Source of the DNA: Brevibacillus sp. | GTDB lineage: Bacteria > Bacillota > Bacilli > Brevibacillales > Brevibacillaceae | DNA: 19,212 bases | NCBI GenBank assembly: GCA_029240815.1 | Contig: JARDZO010000082.1 | Span: forward strand, 1-19,212 | Reading direction: 5' to 3' | In this document: one piece after another, positions 1 to 7,248 of the stretch | How the letters are laid out: the number at the start of each line of letters is the position of its first letter | How positions within the stretch are numbered: position 1 is the stretch's first letter | The notes under the pieces: generated by a model | Databases searched by the model: none | What the model was told of the DNA's origin: nothing | Seen by the model: the letters and a program-made list of their open reading frames with translations, nothing else | Position numbers and translations under genes: made by a program

Positions 1-2
1 AC

Positions 3-31
3 AAGCCTATTCTCTATAACAGAATAGGCTT
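3..31. terminator. Perfect hairpin, probable terminator of a gene left of the window
   Basis: Bases 3-13 (AAGCCTATTCT) and 21-31 (AGAATAGGCTT) form a perfect 11-bp inverted repeat around a 7-base loop. Only three T residues follow on the plus strand, and the minus-strand side runs off the window, so the direction of termination cannot be decided. The position before a new transcription unit suggests a terminator; a palindromic operator is the alternative. Confidence 0.5.
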
Positions 32-258
32 TGACGTATCTATGCTAGTATAAATCACCAATTCTCACCGTACCATTTATTTCTCTCGCACTTATCTTAG
101 AAAGACAGGCTGACGATGGCGTCCTTGGCAAAATCGTGGAAAGTTACGGCACCGCCTACTTCCATTCAGTCGACCCCCATTTTTTACAAGATGGCCCGGT
201 CTTCCCGATCATTTTGTGCTATTTTATAGAGAACATTTCGTATGAGGAGGCTGCATAC
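32..258. other. Leader region upstream of the YbaK-like gene
   Basis: This stretch holds no gene I can defend. The frame of the downstream gene is open from 49 and has a GTG at 136, so a 41-residue N-terminal extension is formally possible, but that GTG lacks a ribosome binding site and the extension resembles nothing I know. A second short frame (ATG at 116, stop at 227-229, 37 codons) has no good ribosome binding site either. I found no -35/-10 pair with acceptable spacing. It may be a 5' leader or decayed coding sequence. Confidence 0.3.
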
Positions 259-705
259 ATGACATCCTTGCAATCGCTTCTGAAAAGCAAGAACGTTCCC
301 TTTGAAATCCTGGAGCATCAGCAAAACATACGTTCAGCGCAGGACGGTGCTGATTATTTTGGAATCGAGCTTGGCCAAACTGCACCTACGCTAGTGCTGG
401 AAACCGAGAACGGCTATGTCGCCGCGATTCTGACGGGTGATCGTGGAAGGCTAGATTTTCAGTCAGTTGCCGCCATCTTATCGTGCCAGGAAGTAAAGCT
501 TGCCAGCCCCAAGAAAGTGGAGGTAATCACGGGTTTCCAGATCGGGACGGTACCACTGGTGGGCCACTCCCTTCCTTGTCTGTTTGATCGAAGACTGTTT
601 CGTTACTCTGCTATTTATGGCGGGACTGGCGAAGCAGGATCGACACTGAAAATCTCACCGGGAGTCGTGGAAGATTTGAATCAGGTAATGGCATATTTGG
701 ACTAA
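259..705 (+). CDS. YbaK/EbsC-type aminoacyl-tRNA deacylase (prolyl-tRNA editing domain)
   Basis: The 148-residue product matches the single-domain YbaK/ProX family, which hydrolyses mischarged aminoacyl-tRNA (for example Cys- or Ala-tRNA-Pro) in the cytoplasm. The N-terminus MTSLQSLLKSKNVPFEILEH is typical. So are the central block around LASPKKVEVITGFQIGTVP, the later VGHSLPCLFD stretch and the closing YGGTGEAGSTLKIS segment. Length is normal for the family. The ATG at 259 is chosen because GAGGAGG at 244-250 lies eight bases upstream; an in-frame GTG at 136 has no such site. The gene stands alone between a hairpin and a convergent DinB-type gene. The exact tRNA substrate cannot be told from sequence; it could also be a diverged member with another role. 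Confidence 0.8.
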   Translation: MTSLQSLLKSKNVPFEILEHQQNIRSAQDGADYFGIELGQTAPTLVLETENGYVAAILTGDRGRLDFQSVAAILSCQEVKLASPKKVEVITGFQIGTVPLVGHSLPCLFDRRLFRYSAIYGGTGEAGSTLKISPGVVEDLNQVMAYLD

Positions 706-741
706 GGGGAAACGATTTGAAGGACCTGGACCATCGCTAAA

Positions 742-754
742 AAACCCCCGGTTT
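742..754 (-). terminator. Weak hairpin with T-tract, possible terminator of the DinB-type gene
   Basis: On the minus strand AAACC and GGTTT flank a GGG loop and run into three more T residues. The stem is only five base pairs, so this is a weak candidate, but it is the only terminator-like structure between the two convergent genes ending at 705 and 800. Confidence 0.3.
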
Positions 755-799
755 ATCTAGGTGAATTGCGATGAACAATCATGTGGAGGATGTACCCCC

Positions 800-1327
800 T
801 CACTTCCTTTTCAATATACCTAAATATTCTTGCCAAGGTCCTACATCTGTGCGGTATCTCTGTGCCATCACTCGTACGATTTGAGCGATGTGCGTCAAGT
901 CATGAACGACCCACGTAGCAAGCAATTCTCTTAGCTTCACCTGGCCAAACGCAGGGTGTGAGCCGGTCAAATCCAAATGCAATTCAGGGTCAATCATCGC
1001 TTGAAGAGTGATGATATTTTGTGCTCTGATCGTTTTGAATTCCAGTAGTTTTTGTTCTATCGTTCGTTCGGCCTTTTCTTGCAAGTGAGAGAAACGGTCA
1101 AACGGGGGAAATGGTTTATTTTCGCCTTCTTGAAGAATCATTTCTAATCTGGGGAGCCAGTTATATTTCTCCCCCTCAATGAGGTGCTCAATCACTTCAG
1201 AGGCATTCCATGTTCCCTCGCCTTCCTTGCATTGCAGCCATCCGACTGATAACCCCGATAAAAAATGCTCCAACGTTTGCGGGGTGCGCTCCAGAACCTC
1301 CATCGCTTCTTTCATCGAAAAATTCAT
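800..1327 (-). CDS. DinB-superfamily protein
   Basis: A 175-residue protein of the DinB/YfiT four-helix-bundle superfamily, whose members usually bind a divalent metal through three histidines; some are thiol-dependent transferases. The candidate metal ligands are visible as H48 ([11 protein letters not shown]) and the pair H142/H146 ([11 protein letters not shown]), the usual spacing for the fold. Length is typical. The ATG start is supported by GAAAGGAG a few bases upstream on the minus strand. It is a single gene, convergent with the YbaK-like gene and divergent from the glycosyltransferase-like gene. The catalysed reaction, if any, cannot be deduced: this superfamily is broad and mostly uncharacterised. 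Confidence 0.8.
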   Translation of the reverse strand: MNFSMKEAMEVLERTPQTLEHFLSGLSVGWLQCKEGEGTWNASEVIEHLIEGEKYNWLPRLEMILQEGENKPFPPFDRFSHLQEKAERTIEQKLLEFKTIRAQNIITLQAMIDPELHLDLTGSHPAFGQVKLRELLATWVVHDLTHIAQIVRVMAQRYRTDVGPWQEYLGILKRK

Positions 1328-1464
1328 ATCATGGCTCCTTTCTGTATCGTTGGCAAATCAGAATTGCCACTCTTTGTAAGTTATACGCTCCGTTCATTCC
1401 AAAAGTTTCCAAATAATAAACTCGTGTGCTTGTAACATGAAGCGGTATCCGACTACAGCAAAAC

Positions 1465-1492
1465 CTGACAAACTCCAATACCATGTTATAGT
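1465..1492 (+). promoter_or_regulatory. Predicted housekeeping sigma-type promoter for the basic glycosyltransferase-like gene
   Basis: CTGACA (1465-1470) and TATAGT (1487-1492) are separated by 16 bases. A TG dinucleotide at 1484-1485 gives an extended -10 of the form TGnTATAGT. Transcription should begin near 1499, just upstream of the ribosome binding site AAGGAG at 1508-1513. That placement argues against the in-frame TTG at 1502 as the start codon. Confidence 0.55.
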
Positions 1493-1525
1493 TACGGCGT
1501 CTTGGTAAAGGAGAGTGAGCCATCA

Positions 1526-2248
1526 GTGGGAAAACGAAATAAAAGAATGATTGTCGGAATCGCTTTTAACTCCAAAAAGCTAAAGTACAACCGCAAGAAA
1601 AGATTTTCAAAACGCTGGATTAAAAACCGTATGGAAATATTTATGCGGTATACGCGGAAGAGTTTGCAAAGGCAGACGAATCAAGGCTTTGCTGCACTCG
1701 TAGAGTACGAAGACCGTTCCCACAAGAAGATAAAAAAACAACTGCGCAAGTATAATAAGCTCCCTAAAAATATCAAGTTCATCCCGAAAAGCATGTATCA
1801 AAGAAGCATCAAGAAGCGTCTGAAAGGCTATCGCTATTTGTACCTGGTGCGGCTAGATTCAGATGACTTGTATCGCAGAAGCTACATTCAGCAGCTCAAA
1901 AATCATCGCATGCGAAAAGGCGTTAAAGCGATTATTAACCAGCACGGCTACATGTATGATTCGAGAAAACAACGTATTGCGCCGATGTATGCAAAGTCAC
2001 CGGCATTCTATACCTTGATTTATAAAGCGAAAGACTATTTGCGAGGCAAACGCTATCGCCTTCGCGGGGGGCATCCCGCTGTCATTCGTTTGCGTCATGA
2101 TAAATTGCGTCCACGAAACTATGTGCATATCATCCACTCAGGTAATACCACAAGCAAATTCCGCTCAAAGCGCAATAAGGTCATCAACATAAGACGTGTC
2201 GTGAAAGGACGCCATCGCGTAAGAAGAATCCTTTCTTCTTTCATGTAA
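1526..2248 (+). CDS. Very basic GT-A-like glycosyltransferase (rhamnosyltransferase-like)
   Basis: The 240-residue product has the layout of the putative rhamnosyltransferase family of GT-A enzymes. An early segment F-S-K-R-W-x(3)-R-M-E-I-F is followed by SLQRQTNQGFAALVEYEDRS. A DxD-type motif follows in YLVRLDSDDLYRRSYI, which would bind the nucleotide-sugar metal ion. Later come HGYMYD and GGHPAVIR. No signal peptide or membrane segment is visible. By my count 72 residues are Lys or Arg and 10 are Asp or Glu, an extreme charge for a glycosyltransferase. GTG at 1526 is preferred because AAGGAG lies at 1508-1513; in-frame TTG 1502 and ATG 1547 are alternatives. It is a single gene with its own promoter and terminator. 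The sugar donor and acceptor are unknown; an acidic partner such as teichoic acid is speculation. Confidence 0.6.
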   Translation: MGKRNKRMIVGIAFNSKKLKYNRKKRFSKRWIKNRMEIFMRYTRKSLQRQTNQGFAALVEYEDRSHKKIKKQLRKYNKLPKNIKFIPKSMYQRSIKKRLKGYRYLYLVRLDSDDLYRRSYIQQLKNHRMRKGVKAIINQHGYMYDSRKQRIAPMYAKSPAFYTLIYKAKDYLRGKRYRLRGGHPAVIRLRHDKLRPRNYVHIIHSGNTTSKFRSKRNKVINIRRVVKGRHRVRRILSSFM

Positions 2249-2254
2249 AAGAAC

Positions 2255-2282
2255 AGCTGCCCTTTACCAGGCAGCTTTTTTT
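2255..2282 (+). terminator. Rho-independent terminator
   Basis: AGCTGCC (2255-2261) pairs with GGCAGCT (2270-2276) around an eight-base loop, followed by T residues at 2277-2282. It terminates the basic glycosyltransferase-like gene. On the minus strand the same stem directly follows the kinase stop codon and is followed by GTTCTTTTA, so it may also stop transcription of the kinase gene. Confidence 0.85.
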
Positions 2283-5200
2283 AATCGGCGTAGTTTACAT
2301 TCTGTGAAATCCGAATCGTCACTTTGGTTCCTTGGTTGGGCATGCTTTCGACCTCCAGCGTTCCACCAAAATTTCGCAGCCGTCTTTCGATGTTGCGCAA
2401 TCCAACTCCTTTTCGGGTCTCCTTCTGAATCTCTGAGCGAGTCCCAAACCCTGGGCCATTGTCTTTAACCGCAATCACAATATCCCCGTTCTCTGAAGTG
2501 ACGGAGAGTTTTACCGTTCCTCCATCCAGCCTCGTCATTGCTCCATGGCGGATGGCATTTTCCACGATCGGCTGGATGGTCAGGGGAGGAATGAGGCCAG
2601 TAATGCTTTCCTCCACTTCACAAATAACATCCAATCGGTCACCGAAACGAATCTGCTCGATATGGAGATAAGCGTCTACCAGCTCCAGCTCGCTTTGAAT
2701 AGCAATCACTTTCTCATGTTGTTCGAAGTCAAAGCTGTTCCGCAGATACGTGCTAAAATCGAGCAGCAATTCCTGCGCCATTTCAATGTTCTTTTGACTA
2801 ACCGCTAAAATCGTCGTCAAGGCATTGAATAAGAAGTGGGGTTTGATTTGCGAACGTAAAAAAGCCATCTCTGCCTCGATCAATTCGCTGACGGACTGTT
2901 TCATTTGCAAGAGTGTCCGTACCCGCGCTCTGAGCTCTAGTGCCTCGACAGGCTTAGTAATATAATCGTTTGCTCCCGCCGCAAATCCGGCGAGCAGGTC
3001 ATCCCTCTGACTGCGGGCGGTCACCATCAGGACAGGCAACTCTGAGGGTGAATACATCTCGCGCACTCGTCGGCACACCTGATATCCTGACATTTGTGGC
3101 AGCATCACATCGAGGATGACGAGATCCCAATGCCGATGCTTCTCCAATGCCTCCAGTGCTTCCCATCCATTGGATACGGTCACAACCTGGTACGGCTCCG
3201 CAGCCAACAGATTCATCATCACGTATTGATTTGTCGGTTCATCATCCACCAGCAATATGGTTGCTCCCGTCTTCTGCTGCAGAGGGTTCTGCATGAGTGA
3301 CAACGGCTGAATTTCGGTAGTTGCAGCAACCAAGCGCTCGACGGAATGCAGAAAGTATCGTTCGGTTTTGTCTACGTGACGGGCGTCTTCAAGGCTATTC
3401 GATACAGGCATGGTAAACAAGAATGTCGTGCCTTGACCCACTACGGAGCTGACACGGATCTCACCCCCGTGTCGTTCCACGAGCTTTTTACAAATATGGA
3501 GACCGAGCCCTTTTCCTTCCTTCCCCGTTCCCCGCTCACCTTGCCCGAACATGTCAAAGATCCTTTTTTGCTCCCCTTCTGCAATCCCGATCCCGGTATC
3601 TTTGACACGGATCTCGACCATCCTGCCTTTTTGCTCGGCCTCGATCGTAATGGTTCCGGCTGGGGTAAATTTAATCGCATTGTAGAGTAGATTGAACACG
3701 ATTTGCATAAACCGCTGCTCGTCCGCCCTAATACGCACCGACCGTTCGGGAACCTGGTTGACAAGCCGCACTGACTTTTCATTAGTCATGTAACGCATCA
3801 CGTCTAAGGCAACTGCTACCACATCATGTACGTCGAGGCTGGACATCTTTAATTCGATGCCCGCATGCAGATGTGAAATATCCAGTAGATCGTCCAGCAA
3901 ATGAGTGAGACGCTTCCCTACGCCCAAAACAAGCTCCAAATCCGCTCTTTGACGCGCGTTTAGCTCACCTGACCCACCGTCCACCACAGATTGCACGATG
4001 TTTTGCGTAACGTGTAGAGGTGTACGCAATTCATGCGATGTATTCGCTAAAAACTCATCCTTGGCTTTATCCAGCACGAGCAATTGCTCGGTTAATTGCT
4101 CTGCTTTTTGCAGGGCAGTAAAATATCCTCGCGTACCAAGCATCGCGAGAGACATGGCAAACACGATGATCTCCAGCGGAATCCAGCCATCGTCCTGCGT
4201 CCAGCCAAGAGACCGCAGGTTTTCAAATACCCCGTTAAAGAGGAGACTGCACGTACTGATGACGACCCACATCACACTGGCAGGATTGTGCCACACCCAG
4301 CGAAGTAATTGAATGAAATGATACAAGACTGTGAGCCATGAGAAGAAAATATAAAGTCCTTGCAAATGGGTAAATTCCTTTGCTTTCAGCAGCAGAACCG
4401 ATCCCGTACAAAGCAGGATGATCGCCAGCAGCACTCTGCTTGCGGTATCCTTTGATTCTCTGTGCACAATGTTCTTCATGAACAGCGAATAGGTAAAAGC
4501 GAGAGCAAGCATAGAAATAAACTGAATTCGCGTCGCCCAATCATAGGACAAGTCGAACCAGTCGAGCGCGATACGCTCACGATGTGTAAATAGATATAGC
4601 GCTGCAAAAAAGGTGGACAAGGAGAAGTAAATAAACTCCTTGAAGCGGCGATTATAGGCGTACAAAAGAAAGAAGTACACGCCAAATAAAAAGATCACGC
4701 TGGCAGCTGTCGCGTCAAAATATTCGGAACTACGTTTACTCGCCAGTATGTCTTGAACAGGCCCAAATGTGACTGCATCAAATACGCCACCGCCTGCAGC
4801 AAAGTCAACATTGGCAACCTGCAAGATGATGTCCACCTCAGGACCCGTTATATTCACAAAGGAAAGATACGGTACATTTCGGGCGATCACATCTTGGGAG
4901 CGTGCCGATGGCTGCCCTTGCTGTCCTACGGTTTGTCCATTCACCACTAAGAGATGCGAAGAGCGTATATTCGAAACCCGAACACCCCATACGTTCTGCT
5001 TGTTTTCAGGCAAAAGCAACTTTACATGATAGGTCCCGTAACCGAGCGATGTGACTTTCTCGTCGTTGACATACTTGTCCCACACGCCTGGCAAATGAAC
5101 GATCAATGGCGAAGTCCCCTTCGCAGAAAGCTGATCGGTTTGGAGCAACTTTTCACGATAAAACTCCCATTCCCCATCTAGCTCAATCGTCCCTTTATTG

Positions 5201-5346
5201 GCGAAGTCCCATCCTCTAGCATCGAGAACCCCTTGCTCAGCGACTGGCATTACCTCTGGGCTGTAAATATAGTGCCAAGTCAGCCGAATGCCAATAAAGA
5301 AGAGAAACAGGGTAAAGATGGTCAGCAATTTTCCTTTATTCGCCAT
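2281..5346 (-). CDS. Membrane hybrid sensor with two histidine-kinase modules flanking a receiver domain (7TMR-DISM type)
   Basis: A 1021-residue sensor protein. An N-terminal membrane anchor (about 6-26) precedes an extracellular domain (27-208) of the 7TMR-DISM ligand-binding kind (LDGEWEFY). About seven membrane segments follow (212-405), then a HisKA domain with H438 in SHELRTPL and an HATPase domain (545-645; NAIKF, DTGIGI, GKGLGL). Next are a receiver domain (696-812; VDDEP, phospho-acceptor D746, TKP) and a second LytS/YesM-type kinase with H837 in KPHFLFNAL, ending in another HATPase domain (920-1019; ENAIRHG, DNGPGFG). All key residues are present in both modules. The start at 5346 has GAGGGGGAGA just upstream; an in-frame codon at 5403 lacks one. 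The ligand and output partner are unknown, as no response regulator gene is adjacent. A TTGACA on the minus strand (5398-5403) could be its -35, but no good -10 follows. Confidence 0.9.
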   Translation of the reverse strand: MANKGKLLTIFTLFLFFIGIRLTWHYIYSPEVMPVAEQGVLDARGWDFANKGTIELDGEWEFYREKLLQTDQLSAKGTSPLIVHLPGVWDKYVNDEKVTSLGYGTYHVKLLLPENKQNVWGVRVSNIRSSHLLVVNGQTVGQQGQPSARSQDVIARNVPYLSFVNITGPEVDIILQVANVDFAAGGGVFDAVTFGPVQDILASKRSSEYFDATAASVIFLFGVYFFLLYAYNRRFKEFIYFSLSTFFAALYLFTHRERIALDWFDLSYDWATRIQFISMLALAFTYSLFMKNIVHRESKDTASRVLLAIILLCTGSVLLLKAKEFTHLQGLYIFFSWLTVLYHFIQLLRWVWHNPASVMWVVISTCSLLFNGVFENLRSLGWTQDDGWIPLEIIVFAMSLAMLGTRGYFTALQKAEQLTEQLLVLDKAKDEFLANTSHELRTPLHVTQNIVQSVVDGGSGELNARQRADLELVLGVGKRLTHLLDDLLDISHLHAGIELKMSSLDVHDVVAVALDVMRYMTNEKSVRLVNQVPERSVRIRADEQRFMQIVFNLLYNAIKFTPAGTITIEAEQKGRMVEIRVKDTGIGIAEGEQKRIFDMFGQGERGTGKEGKGLGLHICKKLVERHGGEIRVSSVVGQGTTFLFTMPVSNSLEDARHVDKTERYFLHSVERLVAATTEIQPLSLMQNPLQQKTGATILLVDDEPTNQYVMMNLLAAEPYQVVTVSNGWEALEALEKHRHWDLVILDVMLPQMSGYQVCRRVREMYSPSELPVLMVTARSQRDDLLAGFAAGANDYITKPVEALELRARVRTLLQMKQSVSELIEAEMAFLRSQIKPHFLFNALTTILAVSQKNIEMAQELLLDFSTYLRNSFDFEQHEKVIAIQSELELVDAYLHIEQIRFGDRLDVICEVEESITGLIPPLTIQPIVENAIRHGAMTRLDGGTVKLSVTSENGDIVIAVKDNGPGFGTRSEIQKETRKGVGLRNIERRLRNFGGTLEVESMPNQGTKVTIRISQNVNYAD

Positions 5347-5438
5347 TGTCTCCCCCTCATTCTTTTCCACTCCATATTTTCCCTGCAGGAAATGAGTTGT
5401 CAAGGGAAAATCTAGAAGAGAAACTGGCGGTTCAATAT

Positions 5439-5460
5439 TTAAGTTGACACTTAATTAAGT
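5439..5460. promoter_or_regulatory. Candidate ArsR operator: three TTAAGT/ACTTAA half-sites
   Basis: TTAAGT (5439-5444) and ACTTAA (5449-5454) form an inverted repeat around four bases, and ACTTAA (5449-5454) directly abuts TTAAGT (5455-5460) as a perfect 12-bp palindrome. The array overlaps the -35 box and the spacer of the arsR-type promoter, a position where a bound dimer would block RNA polymerase. Autorepression by the downstream ArsR-type protein is inferred from the family habit. AT-rich palindromes can arise by chance, hence the moderate confidence. Confidence 0.5.
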
Positions 5461-5472
5461 ATAAACTAATAT
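5444..5472 (+). promoter_or_regulatory. Near-consensus promoter of the arsR-SRPBCC unit, predicted leaderless
   Basis: TTGACA (5444-5449) and TAATAT (5467-5472) are separated by exactly 17 bases. The expected transcription start, about seven bases after the -10 box, falls on or next to the ATG at 5479. No Shine-Dalgarno sequence precedes that ATG, so translation is predicted to be leaderless. Confidence 0.75.
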
Positions 5473-5478
5473 AAAAAC

Positions 5479-5790
5479 ATGATCGATAGAGCCATTCAAG
5501 CGATTGCTGAACCTAGACGGAGGGAGATCTTGCATCTCGTCCGCGACGGGGAGCTTGCCGCAAGCGTCATTGCTTCCCATTTTGAAATTTCTGCTCCAGC
5601 CGTATCGCAGCATCTCAAGGTTCTGGAAGAATCCGGACTGGTAGTCGTCCGCAGGGAAGGAACCAAACGGTATTACCGATTGAGGAGGGAAGGATTCGCC
5701 GAATTGAAAGAGTACATCGACCGTTTCTGGGATGACAGCTTACTGCGCTTGAAAGAAGCAGCCGAAGAGGAAGAAAGGAGAAAATCATGA
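5479..5790 (+). CDS. ArsR-family winged-helix transcriptional repressor
   Basis: A 103-residue ArsR/SmtB-fold regulator, probably a DNA-binding dimer. The N-terminus MIDRAIQAIAEPRRREILHL is characteristic of the subgroup paired with AHSA1/SRPBCC genes. The recognition helix region reads ISAPAVSQHLKVLEESGLV, and the wing reads RREGTKRYYRL. No cysteine is present, so the classical metal site of ArsR/SmtB sensors is absent; its signal may be an organic ligand or nothing at all. The next gene begins inside its stop codon (ATGA, 5787-5790). The ATG lies at the predicted transcription start without a ribosome binding site, yet it gives the family's normal N-terminus. It probably represses itself and the three SRPBCC genes through the half-sites at 5439-5460. 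Confidence 0.9.
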   Translation: MIDRAIQAIAEPRRREILHLVRDGELAASVIASHFEISAPAVSQHLKVLEESGLVVVRREGTKRYYRLRREGFAELKEYIDRFWDDSLLRLKEAAEEEERRKS

Positions 5791-6248
5791 CTCCCTTGCA
5801 AAGTGAACAGATCGTAAAAGAAATTTTTATCGAAGCTCGTCCGGAAACCTTGTTCACATTCTTTACAGATCCAGACAAATTAGTCCGCTGGATGGGCAGA
5901 CAGGTTCTGCTTGAGCCAAAAATCGGAGGTAAGTACCGCATTGACATTAACGGCAGCGACATTGCCATGGGCGAGTACGTAGAGATCGTCCCTTACGAGA
6001 AAATCGTCATGACTTGGGGATGGGAGAAATCTAAGGTTGTGCCTCCCGGATCAAGCACTGTCGAATTCCGCCTGACACCGAAAGATAACGGGACCCTGTT
6101 GGTATTGACCCATTCCGGTTTGCCCGCGGAAGAAATTCCTTCCCACCAACATGGCTGGACTCATTACATGGCACGCATTCACCAATTGGGACATGGGCAA
6201 TATCCCGGAGTCGATCCATGGTCAGAAACGCCGATGCATGAAAACTAA
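5787..6248 (+). CDS. SRPBCC (AHSA1/START-like) domain protein 1
   Basis: A 153-residue SRPBCC-fold protein of the AHSA1 type, a helix-grip fold with a hydrophobic pocket, cytoplasmic. The visible hallmarks are the opening strand FIEARPETLFTFFTDPDKLV, the RWMG turn, KIGGKYRIDINGSDIAMGEY, IVMTWGW, the strand TVEFRLTPKDNGTLLVLTH and the C-terminal helix HGWTHYMARI. Coding overlaps the arsR stop by four bases, and AAAGGAG precedes the ATG. ArsR plus an AHSA1 gene is a recurrent Bacillales pairing, but the bound ligand is normally unknown. I cannot assign a substrate; 'activator of Hsp90' in older annotations reflects fold similarity only. Confidence 0.85.
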   Translation: MTPLQSEQIVKEIFIEARPETLFTFFTDPDKLVRWMGRQVLLEPKIGGKYRIDINGSDIAMGEYVEIVPYEKIVMTWGWEKSKVVPPGSSTVEFRLTPKDNGTLLVLTHSGLPAEEIPSHQHGWTHYMARIHQLGHGQYPGVDPWSETPMHEN

Positions 6249-6290
6249 TTCGTATCAATATCACGTCCTATTCGTTTGGAGGAAATCAGA

Positions 6291-6743
6291 ATGTTGACTG
6301 TCGAGCAGTTGGAGCAGTGGTTGTTTCACACGGACAAGCAGTTGGGATTAGGCACGTCCTCTTCTATTCATCAAGAAGTCCTGTTCAACGTGCGTCCAGA
6401 ACGTATCTACGAAGCGCTGACAAACGCCCAGCAGTTCTCCGAAATCACGGGCGGGGTGCCAACTGATATTACTCCACAAGCTGGGGCTGGTTTCTCACTC
6501 TTTGGGGGTATGATTCAAGGCCGTACGATCGAGCTAGTTCCTAATCAGCAAATCGTTCAGGCTTGGCGCGTGGCGAACTGGGAAGAGGGTATTTATTCCC
6601 TGGTGAAATTCACGCTGATTGAAGCAGGCAATGGCACCCGCCTGGTTTTTGATCAAACGGGCATCCCGGAAGACCAAAAAGAACATCTTGATAAAGGGTG
6701 GCATGAAAATTACTGGAAGCCGCTCGAGAAGTACTTCGCCTAG
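6291..6743 (+). CDS. SRPBCC (AHSA1/START-like) domain protein 2
   Basis: A 150-residue SRPBCC protein. After an N-terminal helix ([19 protein letters not shown]) come the AHSA1 features: the strand [71 protein letters not shown] and the final helix [14 protein letters not shown]. The ATG at 6291 is chosen because GGAGGAAA lies just upstream; an in-frame TTG at 6276 falls within that site. It is 42 bases downstream of the first SRPBCC gene and in the same direction, so it is very likely co-transcribed. It is diverged from its neighbour, so this is not a recent duplication. The ligand is unknown. Confidence 0.85.
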   Translation: MLTVEQLEQWLFHTDKQLGLGTSSSIHQEVLFNVRPERIYEALTNAQQFSEITGGVPTDITPQAGAGFSLFGGMIQGRTIELVPNQQIVQAWRVANWEEGIYSLVKFTLIEAGNGTRLVFDQTGIPEDQKEHLDKGWHENYWKPLEKYFA

Positions 6744-6745
6744 AA

Positions 6746-7198
6746 ATGGTAGATGTAAGTACGGACATCGTCATTTCGTGTCCCCTCGATGTCGTTTCTA
6801 CCTATGCGGCGGACCCTGACAACGCTCCGGAGTGGTACGTCAATATCCAATCCGCACAGTGGCGGACCCCCAAACCACTGGCAGTAGGTTCCCAGATCGC
6901 GTTTCTCGCGCAGTTTTTGGGAAGACAGCTCGCGTATGTGTATGAGATCACGGAGTATGCCCCTGGGGAAAAGCTGGTGATGCGTACGGTTGACGGCCCC
7001 TTTCCCATGGAAACCATTTATACTTGGGAACCGCTTGGTGACAATGCGACCCGGATGACTTTACGAAATAGAGGGAATCCGACCGGGTTTTCTAAGGTCT
7101 TTGCTCCCTTTATGTCTTTCGCTATGAAAAAAGCCACTAGAAAAGACCTGAAAAAGGTAAAGGGAATCCTTGAATCAGATAGATTCTCTTCCAAATAA
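6746..7198 (+). CDS. SRPBCC domain protein 3 (polyketide cyclase/dehydrase-like)
   Basis: A 150-residue SRPBCC protein closer to the polyketide cyclase/lipid transport branch than to AHSA1. It opens with [20 protein letters not shown], then [50 protein letters not shown] and [11 protein letters not shown]. It ends in a basic helix rich in Lys ([17 protein letters not shown]). The ATG is two bases after the preceding stop and has no strong ribosome binding site, so its translation probably depends on coupling to the upstream gene. Substrate and role are unknown; the name describes the fold, not a demonstrated activity. Confidence 0.8.
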   Translation: MVDVSTDIVISCPLDVVSTYAADPDNAPEWYVNIQSAQWRTPKPLAVGSQIAFLAQFLGRQLAYVYEITEYAPGEKLVMRTVDGPFPMETIYTWEPLGDNATRMTLRNRGNPTGFSKVFAPFMSFAMKKATRKDLKKVKGILESDRFSSK

Positions 7199-7215
7199 AG
7201 AGCACCAAGAACGAT

Positions 7216-7245
7216 AAAAAGCTCCCACCATGTGTGAGAGCTTTT
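7216..7245. terminator. Bidirectional terminator between the SRPBCC unit and the cobalamin operon
   Basis: AAAAGCTC (7217-7224) pairs with GAGCTTTT (7238-7245). CAC (7226-7228) and GTG (7234-7236) extend the stem after one mismatch, leaving a five-base loop. Both sides carry A/T tracts: TTTTGTGTT follows on the plus strand and TTTTTATCG on the minus strand. It sits 4 bases beyond the last stop codon of the cobalamin operon and 18 bases beyond the end of the SRPBCC unit, so it plausibly terminates both. Confidence 0.8.
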
Positions 7246-7248
7246 GTG

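Noticed and set aside
5347..5478. A clear promoter for the kinase gene on the minus strand
   Set aside because: TTGACA occurs at 5398-5403 on the minus strand, but no acceptable -10 box follows at 16-18 bases, so I did not list it.
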